A stretch of 64,000 nt of DNA, taken from positions 267,001 to 331,000 of the forward strand of contig NC_054880.1 of assembly GCF_018320785.1 (NCBI RefSeq), read 5' to 3'. The notes below the pieces were generated by a model. That model did not search any database and was not told the DNA's origin. It was given only the letters and a program-made list of their open reading frames with translations. This stretch comes from Cheilinus undulatus. Lineage: Eukaryota > Chordata > Actinopteri > Labriformes > Labridae. Shown one piece after another: positions 50,001-59,062 of this stretch. Within the stretch, counting starts at the first letter, position 1; every line of letters starts with the position of its first letter. A program made the translations under genes and the position numbers.

Positions 50001-53000
50001 GCATCAGTAGCAAAGAGACAGTGGTTAGCTTAGCATCATTAGCAGCCCTGCCTTCAACATTAGCATCATGACATCATGCTAACCAATAGTCTGGGTTCTC
50101 CATCTTGTCCAGGAAGTTATCGAGCTCGTCCTTGTTCCTGATTGGTCTGGAGATCTTCTTCCCGTCCAAGTCGTAGCCAATGTGAGGGAAGTCTTTGTAC
50201 CACTCCAAAGGAACATTCCCCACCGTATTCCTGATGTCCTGTAGGAATTTAAAAAAAACATTAGAGAACCGGCAGATCATTCGTCTCTGAAAAGATGGCT
50301 GGGAAAGACTGGAACATGAAGAATATTACTGAGAACATCAGAAAGAATATCAGATAGAACATCTCTGAGAACATCAGAAAGAATATCAGATAGAACATCT
50401 CTGAGAACATCAGAAAGAATATCAGATAGGACATCTCTGAGAACATCAGAAAGAATATCAGATAGGACATCTCTGAGAACATCAGAAAGAATATCAGATA
50501 GGACATCTCTGAGAACATCAGAAAGAATATCAGAGAGAACATCTCTGAGAACATCAGAAAGAATATCAGACAGGACATCTCTGAGAACATCAGATAGAAC
50601 ATCTCTGAGAACATCAGAAAGAATATCAGATAGGACATCTCTGAGAACATCAGATAGAACATCTCTGAGAACATCAGAAAGAATATCAGATAGGACATCA
50701 TTGAGAACATCAGATAGAACATCTCTGAGAACATCAGAAAGAATATCAGATAGAACATCTCTGAGAACATCAGAAAGAATATCAGATAGAACATCTCTGA
50801 GAACATCAGAAAGAATATCAGATAGGACATCATTGAGAACATCAGATAGAACATCTCTGAGAACATCAAATAGAACATCTCTGAGAACATCAGACAGAAC
50901 ATCTCTGAGAACATCAGATAGAACATCTCTGAGAACATCAGATAGAACATCTCTGAGAACATCAGAAAGAATATCAGATAGGACATCTCTGAGAACATCA
51001 GAAAGAATATCAGATAGGACATCATTGAGAACATCAGAAAGAATATCAGATAGAACATCTCTGAGAACATCAGAAAGAATATCACATAGGACATCTCTGA
51101 GAACATCAGAAAGAATATCAGATAGGACATCTCTGAGAACATCAGAAAGAATATCAGATAGGACATCTCTGAGAACATCAGAAAGAATATCAGATAGGAC
51201 ATCTCTGAGAACATCAGAAAGAATATCAGATAGAACATCTCTGAGAACATCAGAAAGAATATCAGACAGGACATCTCTGAGAACATCAGAAAGAATATCA
51301 GATAGGACATCTCTGAGAACATCAGATAGAACATCTCTGAGAACATCAGAAAGAATATCAGATAGGACATCATTGAGAACATCAGATAGAACATCTCTGA
51401 GAACATCAGAAAGAATATCAGATAGAACATCTCTGAGAACATCAGAAAGAATATCAGATAGAACATCTCTGAGAACATCAGAAAGAATATCAGATAGGAC
51501 ATCATTGAGAACATCAGATAGAACATCTCTGAGAACATCAAATAGAACATCTCTGAGAACATCAGACAGAACATCTCTGAGAACATAAGATAGAACATCT
51601 CTGAGAACATCAGATAGAACATCTCTGAGAACATCAGAAAGAATATCAGATAGGACATCTCTGAGAACATCAGAAAGAATATCAGATAGGACATCTCTGA
51701 GAACATCAGAAAGAATATCAGATAGAACATCTCTGAGAACATCAGAAAGAATATCAGATAGGACATCATTGAGAACATCAGATAGAACATCTCTGAGAAC
51801 ATCAGATAGAACATCTCTGAGAACATCAGACAGAACATCTCTGAGAACATCAGATAGAACATCTCTGAGAACATCAGAAAGAATATCAGATAGGACATCT
51901 CTGAGAACATCAGAAAGAATATCAGGTAGGACATCACTGAGAACATCAGATAGAACATCTCTGAGAACATCAGAAAGAATATCAGATAGGACATCATTGA
52001 GAACATCAGAAAGAATATCACATAGGACATCTCTGAGAACATCAGAAAGAATATCACATAGGACATCTCTGAGAACATCAGAAAGAATATCAGATAGGAC
52101 ATCTCTGAGAACATCAGAAAGAATATCAGATAGAACATCTCTGAGAACATCAGAAAGAATATCACATAGGACATCTCTGAGAACATCAGAAAGAATATCA
52201 GATAGGACATCTCTGAGAACATCAGAAAGAATATCAGATAGAACATCTCTGAGAACATCAGAAAGAATATCAGATAGAACATCTCTGAGAACATCAGAAA
52301 GAATATCAGATAGAACATCTCTGAGAACATCAGAAAGAATATCAGAGAGGACATCACTGAGAACATCAGATAGAGAACCTTCAGGACATAACTTACTGAC
52401 CAGACCTCTGGAGAATAGAACAGAACATGAAGCCACTTACAGAACTTCTCTGAGGACAAGAGTGAGAACATGGCAGAATAAGACTGAGAATAGGCAGGGA
52501 ACAAGGCAGAGAACATGACAACATACGACTAAGAAGGTGATTTAGAGAACAGGACAGGGAACATGATTTAAACTCTGAGGAATTACAAAGAGTTACAGGG
52601 AAACAAAAGAACCAGACAGAATGTTAAATGAGAGCTTTTAGAACCCCAGGAGAACATACTAGACAACAAAGTAAAGGCAGAGCGGCTCAGAGATAGTGTT
52701 AGAACCCTTTAGACCCCGTCTCACCTCTTCATCTGAGGAGTCGTGCTGGTATTCATCTTCTTGGCGTTCTCCCCCCACGTTCTCCTGCAGACAGAAAACA
52801 CAGAGGATTTTCTAAAGGAGAACAGCTGAAGGTATCATATGTTTTATAATCAGCCAATCAGCTGTCAGACATTCAGGTAGCCCCACCTTCTGAGTATGCT
52901 CCACATCTTCATCATCGTCATCCTCCACATCTTCAACATCGTTCTCATCACCATTCTCCTGGTTGTCGTCGTCCTCACTGTCACTCCCAGAATCCTCCAG

Positions 53001-53099
53001 TCCTGAGTAGACGCTGTCCTCACTGTCACTCAGATCTTCATCGTAGTCGTCGTTCTGTTTGTTCTCATCCTCAGAACGTTTGCTGTTGAAGATGAACAC
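37882..53099 (-). CDS. bop1: BOP1 ribosome biogenesis protein (gene span, fourteen exons; initiator exon not found)
   Basis: BOP1 is the scaffold of the nucleolar PES1-BOP1-WDR12 (PeBoW) complex, needed for 28S/5.8S rRNA maturation and 60S subunit assembly. Exons, in transcript order on the minus strand: 53099-52887, 52784-52725, 50238-50084, 48727-48610, 48530-48216, 47669-47508, 45876-45796, 45453-45384, 42542-42410, 42295-42112, 41288-40997, 40878-40794, 38662-38555, 38035-37882. All are GT-AG and in phase, totalling 2130 nt or 709 residues plus stop (human BOP1 is 746). Order of domains: acidic Asp/Glu-rich N-terminus, BOP1NT domain with [20 protein letters not shown] and [17 protein letters not shown], then a WD40 propeller ending [20 protein letters not shown]. 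The first exon starts with Val (GTG) after a good acceptor, so at least one upstream exon with the ATG is missing. ntaq1 follows downstream in the same direction. Confidence 0.95.
38169..38546. repeat. Minisatellite in last bop1 intron (GTAGTAGCGTGTTCTGGCAT)
   Basis: Units of 15-20 bp (GCATGTAGTAGTGTGTTCTG and relatives) arranged in at least three near-identical 60-bp higher-order copies (38226-38405). It ends about 9 bp from the donor of the upstream exon at 38555. The 221- and 110-codon minus-strand frames (His-Ala-Arg-Thr repeats) are repeat translation that reads through into exon 14. Confidence 0.95.
38555..38662 (-). CDS. bop1: bop1 exon 13 of those seen
   Basis: The acceptor is CCTGTCTACAG|GCACCAT. 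The exon encodes [20 protein letters not shown] followed by [15 protein letters not shown], a WD40 repeat of the propeller. The donor AA|GTAATA splits the Asn codon that begins NDLLQNPL. Confidence 0.95.
38759..40785. repeat. Composite minisatellite (GATGATTGACAGGAATGATT) in bop1 intron
   Basis: About 2 kb of interspersed units (GATGATTGACAG, GAATGATTGACAG, GCTGAG, GTTGAG, GTTAG) with local periods of 14-30 bp and repeated longer blocks (for example about 39100-39230, 39480-39600 and 39790-39920). It runs to within about 10-14 bp of the donor of exon 40794-40878. The 258-codon minus frame through it is a repeat artefact. Confidence 0.95.
40794..40878 (-). CDS. bop1: bop1 exon 12 of those seen
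   Basis: The acceptor is GTCTGTGTGCAG|GTGATCA. The exon encodes [20 protein letters not shown] and TKPYRML, ending CG|GTAAGT. It matches human [20 protein letters not shown]; the local changes Cys-Arg-Leu-Ser are conservative in a WD blade. Confidence 0.95.
40997..41288 (-). CDS. bop1: bop1 exon 11 of those seen
   Basis: The acceptor is TTTTTCTGCAG|GCCGTC. The exon encodes [59 protein letters not shown] and [18 protein letters not shown]: two to three WD40 blades with the basic [10 protein letters not shown] loop typical of BOP1. The donor ACAG|GTACGC is in the expected phase. Confidence 0.96.
41289..42111 (-). other. bop1: bop1 intron, no feature recognised
   Basis: A single-copy intron of 823 bp. 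I see no exon, tandem array or recognisable transposon in it. Confidence 0.5.
42112..42295 (-). CDS. bop1: bop1 exon 10 of those seen
   Basis: The acceptor is CTGTCTGCCCTTCAG|GGACTC. The exon encodes [20 protein letters not shown], a Glu-rich insert ([11 protein letters not shown]) and IRLKIQHPK before GTGAGT. The acidic insert between WD blades also occurs in vertebrate BOP1. Confidence 0.94.
42410..42542 (-). CDS. bop1: bop1 exon 9 of those seen
   Basis: The acceptor is TTACCGGTCCAG|GTAGTGA. The exon encodes [20 protein letters not shown] then [20 protein letters not shown], ending TCCCA|GTAAGC. The Gly-Ser-Asp-Asp-Gly start is shared with the previous exon (G|GT). The flanking array starts about 10 bp from this acceptor. 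Confidence 0.95.
42553..43884. repeat. 30-bp minisatellite (ACACAGGTAGAGAAATACAC) in bop1 intron
   Basis: About 44 copies of a 30-bp unit combining AAGAAGTTAAACACAGGTAG with AGAAATACAC. Variation is mostly AAGAAG/AGGAAG, TTTAAC/TTAAAC and GAG/GAT. Because the period is a multiple of 3, several 64-183-codon minus frames ([10 protein letters not shown]) stay open; they are not genes. Confidence 0.97.
43903..45290 (-). mobile_element. Internal fragment of a non-LTR retrotransposon (endonuclease + start of RT)
   Basis: Minus-strand decayed element inside a bop1 intron. Blocks in order are [20 protein letters not shown] (start of the APE endonuclease), [20 protein letters not shown] with [16 protein letters not shown] (endonuclease core), then [19 protein letters not shown] and [20 protein letters not shown] (RT fingers). 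It stops there, short of the catalytic box. Multiple frameshifts and stops are present. The motifs resemble a LINE family frequent in fish genomes (GKAPGVDEIRPEMLKAL type), different from the L2 copies nearby. I do not assign the clade. Confidence 0.8.
45384..45453 (-). CDS. bop1: bop1 exon 8 of those seen
   Basis: The acceptor is GTGTCACTCCAG|GTATAT. The exon encodes [20 protein letters not shown] and LAS before G|GTAACA. This is the first canonical WD40 blade (GH...SPSGQW). Confidence 0.95.
45454..45795 (-). other. bop1: bop1 intron, no feature recognised
   Basis: 342 bp of apparently single-copy intron. A readable plus-strand frame exists, but nothing in it is recognisable. Confidence 0.5.
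45796..45876 (-). CDS. bop1: bop1 exon 7 of those seen
   Basis: The acceptor is CTGTTTTGCAG|GTGAAC. The exon encodes [20 protein letters not shown] then FPTTQSL, the conserved linker between the BOP1NT domain and the propeller (human [20 protein letters not shown]). The donor is CTG|GTAACA. Confidence 0.96.
46307..46648 (-). pseudogene. LINE-2 ORF2 C-terminal fragment
   Basis: 113 open codons with the post-RT domain: [59 protein letters not shown] and the end [15 protein letters not shown]. It is separated from the RT fragment by frame breaks around 46650-46860. Confidence 0.85.
46863..47279 (-). pseudogene. LINE-2 reverse transcriptase fragment
   Basis: 138 open codons beginning within the RT palm: [19 protein letters not shown], then [11 protein letters not shown] with the catalytic YADD, then [15 protein letters not shown] and [14 protein letters not shown]. 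The fingers and endonuclease are absent because of 5' truncation at about 47385. Confidence 0.87.
47391..47490. repeat. 29-bp tandem repeat split by the LINE-2 insertion
   Basis: Three to four copies of a 29-bp unit (CTGATTGGCTGTAATGACAG plus TGGTGTGGT) lie at 47391-47490. One further copy is at 45917-45945 on the other side of the L2 element. The array therefore predates the insertion, or the insertion split it. Confidence 0.85.
47508..47669 (-). CDS. bop1: bop1 exon 6 of those seen
   Basis: The acceptor is TCTGTTTGCAG|CGAGCT. The exon encodes [20 protein letters not shown], then [20 protein letters not shown] and KMR before GTGAGA. The [18 protein letters not shown] block is a BOP1 signature and is fully conserved. 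Confidence 0.96.
47670..48215 (-). other. bop1: bop1 intron with weak GTTCTATGTGG-like repetition
   Basis: A 546-bp intron. From 47940 to 48190 there are degenerate GTTCTAT.../GGTTGT phrases, suggestive of an old or nascent minisatellite. No other feature. Confidence 0.45.
48216..48530 (-). CDS. bop1: bop1 exon 5 of those seen
   Basis: I chose the acceptor CTGTCCCCAG|CCTCAGGTG, not the CAG six bases on, because PQVEFF aligns without a gap to human PAVDFF. The exon encodes [47 protein letters not shown] and [11 protein letters not shown]: the core of the BOP1NT domain that contacts PES1. The donor is GAG|GTGAAG. Confidence 0.95.
48610..48727 (-). CDS. bop1: bop1 exon 4 of those seen
   Basis: The acceptor is TTGTCTGTCTTTAG|GAGGAC. 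The exon encodes [20 protein letters not shown] then [19 protein letters not shown], matching human RTVQDPMTGRDLRLTDEQVA and LVRRLQSGQFGDVGF. The donor is CAG|GTGAGC. The upstream intron's tandem array ends only about 6 bp from this exon. Confidence 0.95.
48733..50047. repeat. 32-bp minisatellite (CAGCTGTTAGCTTAGCATCG) in bop1 intron
   Basis: About 41 copies of a 32-bp unit (CAGCTGTTAGCTTAGCATCG plus TTAGCAAACAGA), with AAAC/AAAG and CTGTT/CAGTT variants. It fills the whole intron between exons 50084-50238 and 48610-48727. On the transcribed strand each unit contains two CTAAC words. Confidence 0.97.
50084..50238 (-). CDS. bop1: bop1 exon 3 of those seen
   Basis: The acceptor is TTTAAATTCCTACAG|GACATC. 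The exon encodes [40 protein letters not shown] and [12 protein letters not shown] (the Trp codon is split TG|G). It begins the BOP1NT domain and is almost identical to mammalian BOP1. Confidence 0.96.
50300..52375. repeat. 12/36-bp minisatellite (ACATCTCTGAGAACATCAGA) in bop1 intron
   Basis: About 2.1 kb built from 12-bp sub-units combined into 24- and 36-bp units (ACATCTCTGAGAACATCAGA plus AAGAATATCAGATAGG). All periods are multiples of 3, so four frames stay open for 249-751 codons (minus: Met-Phe-Ser-Glu-Met and Ser-Asp-Val-Leu-Arg-Asp repeats; plus: Arg-Thr-Ser repeats). They begin and end at the array edges and are not genes. Confidence 0.97.
52725..52784 (-). CDS. bop1: bop1 exon 2 of those seen
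   Basis: A 60-bp exon: acceptor TTTTCTGTCTGCAG|GAGAAC, encoding [20 protein letters not shown], donor GAG|GTGAGA. The EY..DSSDEE end joins directly to [10 protein letters not shown] as in mammals. Confidence 0.94.
52887..53099 (-). CDS. bop1: bop1 exon 1 of those seen (acidic N-terminal region, no ATG)
   Basis: After the acceptor TTCTTCTTCAG|GTG the exon encodes [40 protein letters not shown] and a long Asp/Glu run to [23 protein letters not shown] matches human [12 protein letters not shown]. The first codon is GTG behind a good 3' splice site, so it is an internal exon and not a start. Confidence 0.92.
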
Positions 53100-53151
53100 C
53101 TGAAGAAGAACAGAACAGTCGCTTCAGGTCCCTCAGGATTTACACCACAAC

Positions 53152-56100
53152 AGAACGTACCATTTCTCTGTCTTCAATATCTAGAATATTAACATTTTAT
53201 TCTCTGTCTTCATAATACTCTATATGGGTACATTCTACTCTCTGACTTCAATATCTAGAATATTAACATTTTATTCTCTGTCTTCATAATACTCTATATG
53301 GGTACATTCTATTCTCTGACTTCAATATCTAGAATATTAACATTTTATTCTCTGTCTTCATAATACTCTATATGGGTACATTCTATTCTCTGACTTCAAT
53401 ATCTAGAATATTAACATTCTATTCTCTGACTTCATAATAATCTATATGGTTACATTCTGTTCTCTGACTTCATAATAATCTATATGGTTACATTCTGTTC
53501 TCTGCCTTCATAATAATCTATATGGTTACATTCTGTTCTCTGACTTCATAATAATCTATATGGTTACATTCTGTTCTCTGACTTCAATATCTAGAATATT
53601 AACATTTTATTCTCTGTCTTCATAATACTCTATATGGGTACATTCTATTCTCTGACTTCAATATCTAGAATATTAACATTTTATTCTCTGTCTTCATAAT
53701 ACTCTATATGGGTACATTCTATTCTCTGACTTCAATATCTAGAATATTAACATTCTATTCTCTGTCTTCATAATAATCTATATGGTTACATTCTTTTCTC
53801 TGACTTCAATATCTAAAATATTAACATTCTATTCTCTGACTTCATAATAATCTATATGGTTACATTCTGTTCTCTGACTTCATAATAATCTATATGGTTA
53901 CATTCTGTTCTCTGCCTTCATAATAATCTATATGGTTACATTCTGTTCTCTGCCTTCATAATAATCTATATGGTTACATTCTGTTCTCTGACTTCATAAT
54001 AATCTATATGGGTACATTCTACTCTCTGACTTCAATATCTAGAATATTAACATTTTATTCTCTGTCTTCATAATACTCTATATGGGTACATTCTATTCTC
54101 TGACTTCAATATCTAGAATAGTTACATTTTATTCTCTGACTTCATAATAATCTATATGGTTACATTCTTTTCTCTGACTTCAATATCTAGAATATTAACA
54201 TTCTATTCTCTGACTTCATAATAATCTATATGGTTACATTCTGTTCTCTGACTTCATAATAATCTATATGGTTACATTCTGTTCTCTGACTTCATAATAA
54301 TCTATATGGTTACATTCTTTTCTCTGACTTCAATATCTAGAATATTAACATTCTATTCTCTGACTTCATAATAATCTATATGGTTACATTCTGTTCTCTG
54401 ACTTCATAATAATCTATATGGTTACATTCTGTTCTCTGCCTTCATAATAATCTATATGGTTACATTCTGTTCTCTGACTTCAATATCTAGAATATTAACA
54501 TTCTATTCTCTGCCTTCATAATAATCTATATGGTTACATTCTGTTCTCTGACTTCATAATAATCTATATGGTTACATTCTGTTCTCTGACTTCATAATAA
54601 TCTATATGGTTACATTCTGTTCTCTGACTTCATAATAATCTATATGGTTACATTCTGTTCTCTGACTTCATAATAATCTATATGGTTACATTCTGTTCTC
54701 TGACTTCATAATAATCTATATGGTTACATTCTGTTCTCTGTCTTCATAATACTCTATATGGGTACATTCTATTCTCTGACTTCAATATCTAGAATATTAA
54801 CATTCTATTCTCTGTCTTCATAATACTCTATATGGGTACATTCTATTCTCTGTCTTTATAATACTCTATATGGGTACATTCTATTCTCTGACTTCAATAT
54901 CTAGAATAGTTACATTTTATTCTCTGACTTCATAATAATCTATATGGTTACATTCTTTTCTCTGACTTCAATATCTAGAATATTAACATTCTATTCTCTG
55001 CCTTCATAATAATCTATATGGTTACATTCTGTTCTCTGACTTCATAATAATCTATATGGTTACATTCTGTTCTCTGACTTCATAATAATCTATATGGTTA
55101 CATTCTGTTCTCTGACTTCATAATAATCTATATGGTTACATTCTGTTCTCTGCCTTCATAATACTCTATATGGGTACATTCTATTCTCTGACTTCAATAT
55201 CTAGAATATTAACATTTTATTCTCTGTCTTCATAATACTCTATATGGGTACATTCTATTCTCTGACTTCAATATCTAGAATAGTTACATTTTATTCTCTG
55301 ACTTCATAATAATCTATATGGTTACATTCTTTTCTCTGACTTCAATATCTAGAATATTAACATTCTATTCTCTGCCTTCATAATAATCTATATGGTTACA
55401 TTCTGTTCTCTGACTTCATAATAATCTATATGGTTACATTCTGTTCTCTGACTTCATAATAATCTATATGGTTACATTCTTTTCTCTGACTTCAATATCT
55501 AGAATATTAACATTCTATTCTCTGCCTTCATAATAATCTATATGGTTACATTCTGTTCTCTGACTTCATAATAATCTATATGGTTACATTCTGTTCTCTG
55601 ACTTCATAATAATCTATATGGTTACATTCTGTTCTCTGACTTCATAATAATCTATATGGTTACATTCTTTTCTCTGACTTCAACATCTAGAATATTACCA
55701 TTCTATTCTCTGCCTTCATAATAATCTATATGGTTACATTCTGTTCTCTGACTTCATAATAATCTATATGGTTACATTCTGTTCTCTGACTTCATAATAA
55801 TCTATATGGTTACATTCTGTTCTCTGACTTCATAATAATCTATATGGTTACATTCTGTTCTCTGACTTCATAATAATCTATATGGTTACATTCTGTTCTC
55901 TGCCTTCATAATAATCTATATGGTTACATTCTGTTCTCTGACTTCATAATAATCTATATGGTTACATTCTGTTCTCTGCCTTCATAATAATCTATATGGT
56001 TACATTCTGTTCTCTGCCTTCATAATAATCTATATGGTTACATTCTGTTCTCTGACTTCATAATAATCTATATGGTTACATTCTTTTCTCTGACTTCAAT

Positions 56101-58680
56101 ATCGATAATATTAACATTCTATTCTCTGCCTTCATAATAATCTATATGGTTACATTCTGTTCTCTGACTTCATAATAATCTATATGGTTACATTCTGTTC
56201 TCTGACTTCATAATAATCTATATGGTTACATTCTTTTCTCTGACTTCAACATCTAGAATATTACCATTCTATTCTCTGCCTTCATAATAATCTATATGGT
56301 TACATTCTGTTCTCTGACTTCATAATAATCTATATGGTTACATTCTGTTCTCTGACTTCATAATAATCTATATGGTTACATTCTGTTCTCTGACTTCATA
56401 ATAATCTATATGGTTACATTCTGTTCTCTGACTTCATAATAATCTATATGGTTACATTCTGTTCTCTGACTTCATAATAATCTATATGGTTACATTCTGT
56501 TCTCTGCCTTCATAATAATCTATATGGTTACATTCTGTTCTCTGCCTTCATAATAATCTATATGGTTACATTCTGTTCTCTGACTTCATAATAATCTATA
56601 TGGTTACATTCTTTTCTCTGACTTCAATATCGATAATATTAACATTCTATTCTCTGCCTTCATAATAATCTATATGGTTACATTCTGTTCTCTGACTTCA
56701 TAATAATCTATATGGTTACATTCTATTCTCTGACTTCAATCTCTAATAGTATTCTATTCTCTGCCTTCAACATCTAGAATAGTTACATTCTAATCTCTGC
56801 CTTCATAATAATCTATATGGTTACATTCTGTTTTCTGACTTCATAACAATCTATATGGTTACATTCTATTCTCTGACTTCATAATAATCTATATGGTTAC
56901 ATTCTATTCTCTGTCTTCATAATAACCCTTAGGTTACATTCTATTCTCTGACTTCACTACCCAGAATTGTAACATTCTATTCTCCGTCTTCATAATAATC
57001 TATATGGTTACATTCTATTATCTGACTTCATAATAATCCATATGGTTACATTCTATTCTCTGACTTCATAATAATCTATATGGTTACATTCTATTCTCTG
57101 TCTTCATTATAATCTATATGGTTACATTCTGTTCTCTGACTTCATAATAATCTATATGGTTACATTCTGTTCTCTGTCTTCATTATAATCTATATGGTTA
57201 CATTCTGTTCTCTGACTTCATAATAATCTATATGGTTACATTCTGTTCTCTGACTTCATAATAATCTATATGGTTACATTCTATTCTCTGACTTCATAAT
57301 AATCTATATGGTTACATTCTATTCTCTGTCTTCATTATAATCTATATGGTTACATTCTATTCTCTGACTTCATAATAATCCATATGGTTACATTCTATTC
57401 TCTGACTTCATAATAATCTATATGGTTACATTCTATTCTCTGACTTCATAATAATCCATATGGTTACATTCTATTCTCTGTCTTCATTATAATCTATATG
57501 GTTACATTCTGTTCTCTGACTTCATAATAATCTATATGGTTACATTCTATTCTCTGACTTCATAATAATCTATATGGTTACATTCTATTCTCTGACTACA
57601 TAATAATCTATATGGTTACATTCTGTTCTCTGCCTTCATAATTATCTATATGGTTACATTCTGTTCTCTGACTTCAACATCTAGAATAGTTACATTCTAT
57701 TCTCTGCCTTCATAATAATCTATATGGTTACATTCTGTTCTCTAACTTCAACATCTAGAATAGTTACATTCTATTCTCTGCCTTCATAATAATCTATATG
57801 GTTACATTCTGTTCTCTGACTTCATAATAATCTATATGGTTACATTCTGTTCTCTGACTTCATAATAATCTATATGGTTACATTCTGTTCTCTGACTTCA
57901 TAATAATCTATTTGGTTACATTCTATTCTCTGACTTCATAATAATCTATATGGTTACATTCTGTTCTCTGACTTCATAATAATCTATATGGTTACATTCT
58001 GTTCTCTGACTTCATAATCTATATGGTTACATTCTGTTCTCTGACTTCATAATAATCTATTTGGTTACATTCTGTTCTCTGACTTCATAATAATCTATAT
58101 GGTTACATTCTGTTCTCTGACTTCAACATCTAGAATAGTTACATTCTATTCCCTACTTCATAATAATCTATATGGTTACATTCTGTTCTCTGACTTCAAC
58201 ATCTAGAATAGTTACATTCTATTCCCTGACTTCATAATAATCTATATGGTTACATTCTGTTCTCTGACTTCAACATCTACAATAGTTACATTCTATTCTC
58301 TGCCTTCATAATAATCTATATGTTTACATTCTGTTCTCTGACTTCAACATCTAGAATAGTTACATTCTGTTTTCTGACTTCATAATAATCTATATGGTTA
58401 CATTCTGTTCTCTGACTTCATAATAATCTATATGGTTACATTCTGTTCTCTGACTTCATAATAATCTATTTGGTTACATTCTATTCTCTGACTTCATAAT
58501 AATCTATATGTTTACATTCTGTTCTCTGACTTCAACATCTAGAATAGTTTCATTCTGTTCTCTGACTTCATAATAATCTATATGTTTACATTCTGTTCTC
58601 TAACTTCAACATCTAGAATAGTTTCATTCTGTTCTCTGACTTCATAATAATCTATATAGTTACATTCTATTATATGACTT
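53152..58680. repeat. 38-bp minisatellite (TTCATAATAATCTATATGGT)
   Basis: About 5.5 kb of roughly 38-bp units (TTCTCTGACTTCATAATAAT plus CTATATGGTTACATTCTG). A second unit type has CAATATCTAGAATATTAACA in place of the middle. The two types are interleaved in recurring multi-unit blocks, for example about 53230-53450 and 53590-53760. It begins about 50 bp upstream of the first bop1 exon seen, so it should be in the preceding intron. Confidence 0.97.
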
Positions 58681-59062
58681 TATCATTATTCTCTGGATTT
58701 TTAACATTCTCTTACCATACTTCATAATTATCTACAATGGTAACATTCTATTCCCTACTTCATTAAAAAATTCTGTAATGATCTGAGCCACGTTTTCAGT
58801 CATATATTACCTCAGACACCCAGAGATGCTCTAACATCCTGTATGACAGACCCTCTATCCTCCACACCTTAACAACCTGATCAGTGACTAGTGACCTGAT
58901 CAGTGACTAGTGACCTGATCAGTGACTAGTGACCTGATCAGTGACTAGTGAGGGAGTGACTCGGTGGATCAGCTGGAGAGTGACTGGTTAATGAGGTAGA
59001 TCCCAATAATGTTAGAGTGACCATAGTTATAATAATAATGACTCTGTGACTGCCTCTGCCTC
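58681..59062. other. Short non-array segment between two arrays, with a 19-bp repeat
   Basis: About 380 bp. The middle (58876-58950) carries four copies of a 19-bp unit (GATCAGTGACTAGTGACCT). A minus-strand ATG at 58837 reaches a possible donor GAG|GTAATA at 58810 after nine codons, but those codons do not resemble a BOP1 N-terminus. No gene is called. Confidence 0.6.

Noticed and set aside
50261..52516. Frames of 751 and 719 codons on the minus strand, and of 295 and 249 codons on the plus strand
   Set aside because: Pure products of a 12/24/36-bp tandem array. They start and stop at the array edges, overlap in several frames, and lie between two solid bop1 exons.
58811..58837. Minus-strand ATG with nine codons before GAG|GTAATA, in phase with the first bop1 exon seen
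   Set aside because: The phase fits, but the peptide (MLEHLWVSE) is unlike the basic/acidic start expected for BOP1 and there is no promoter-like context. Kept only as a possibility.
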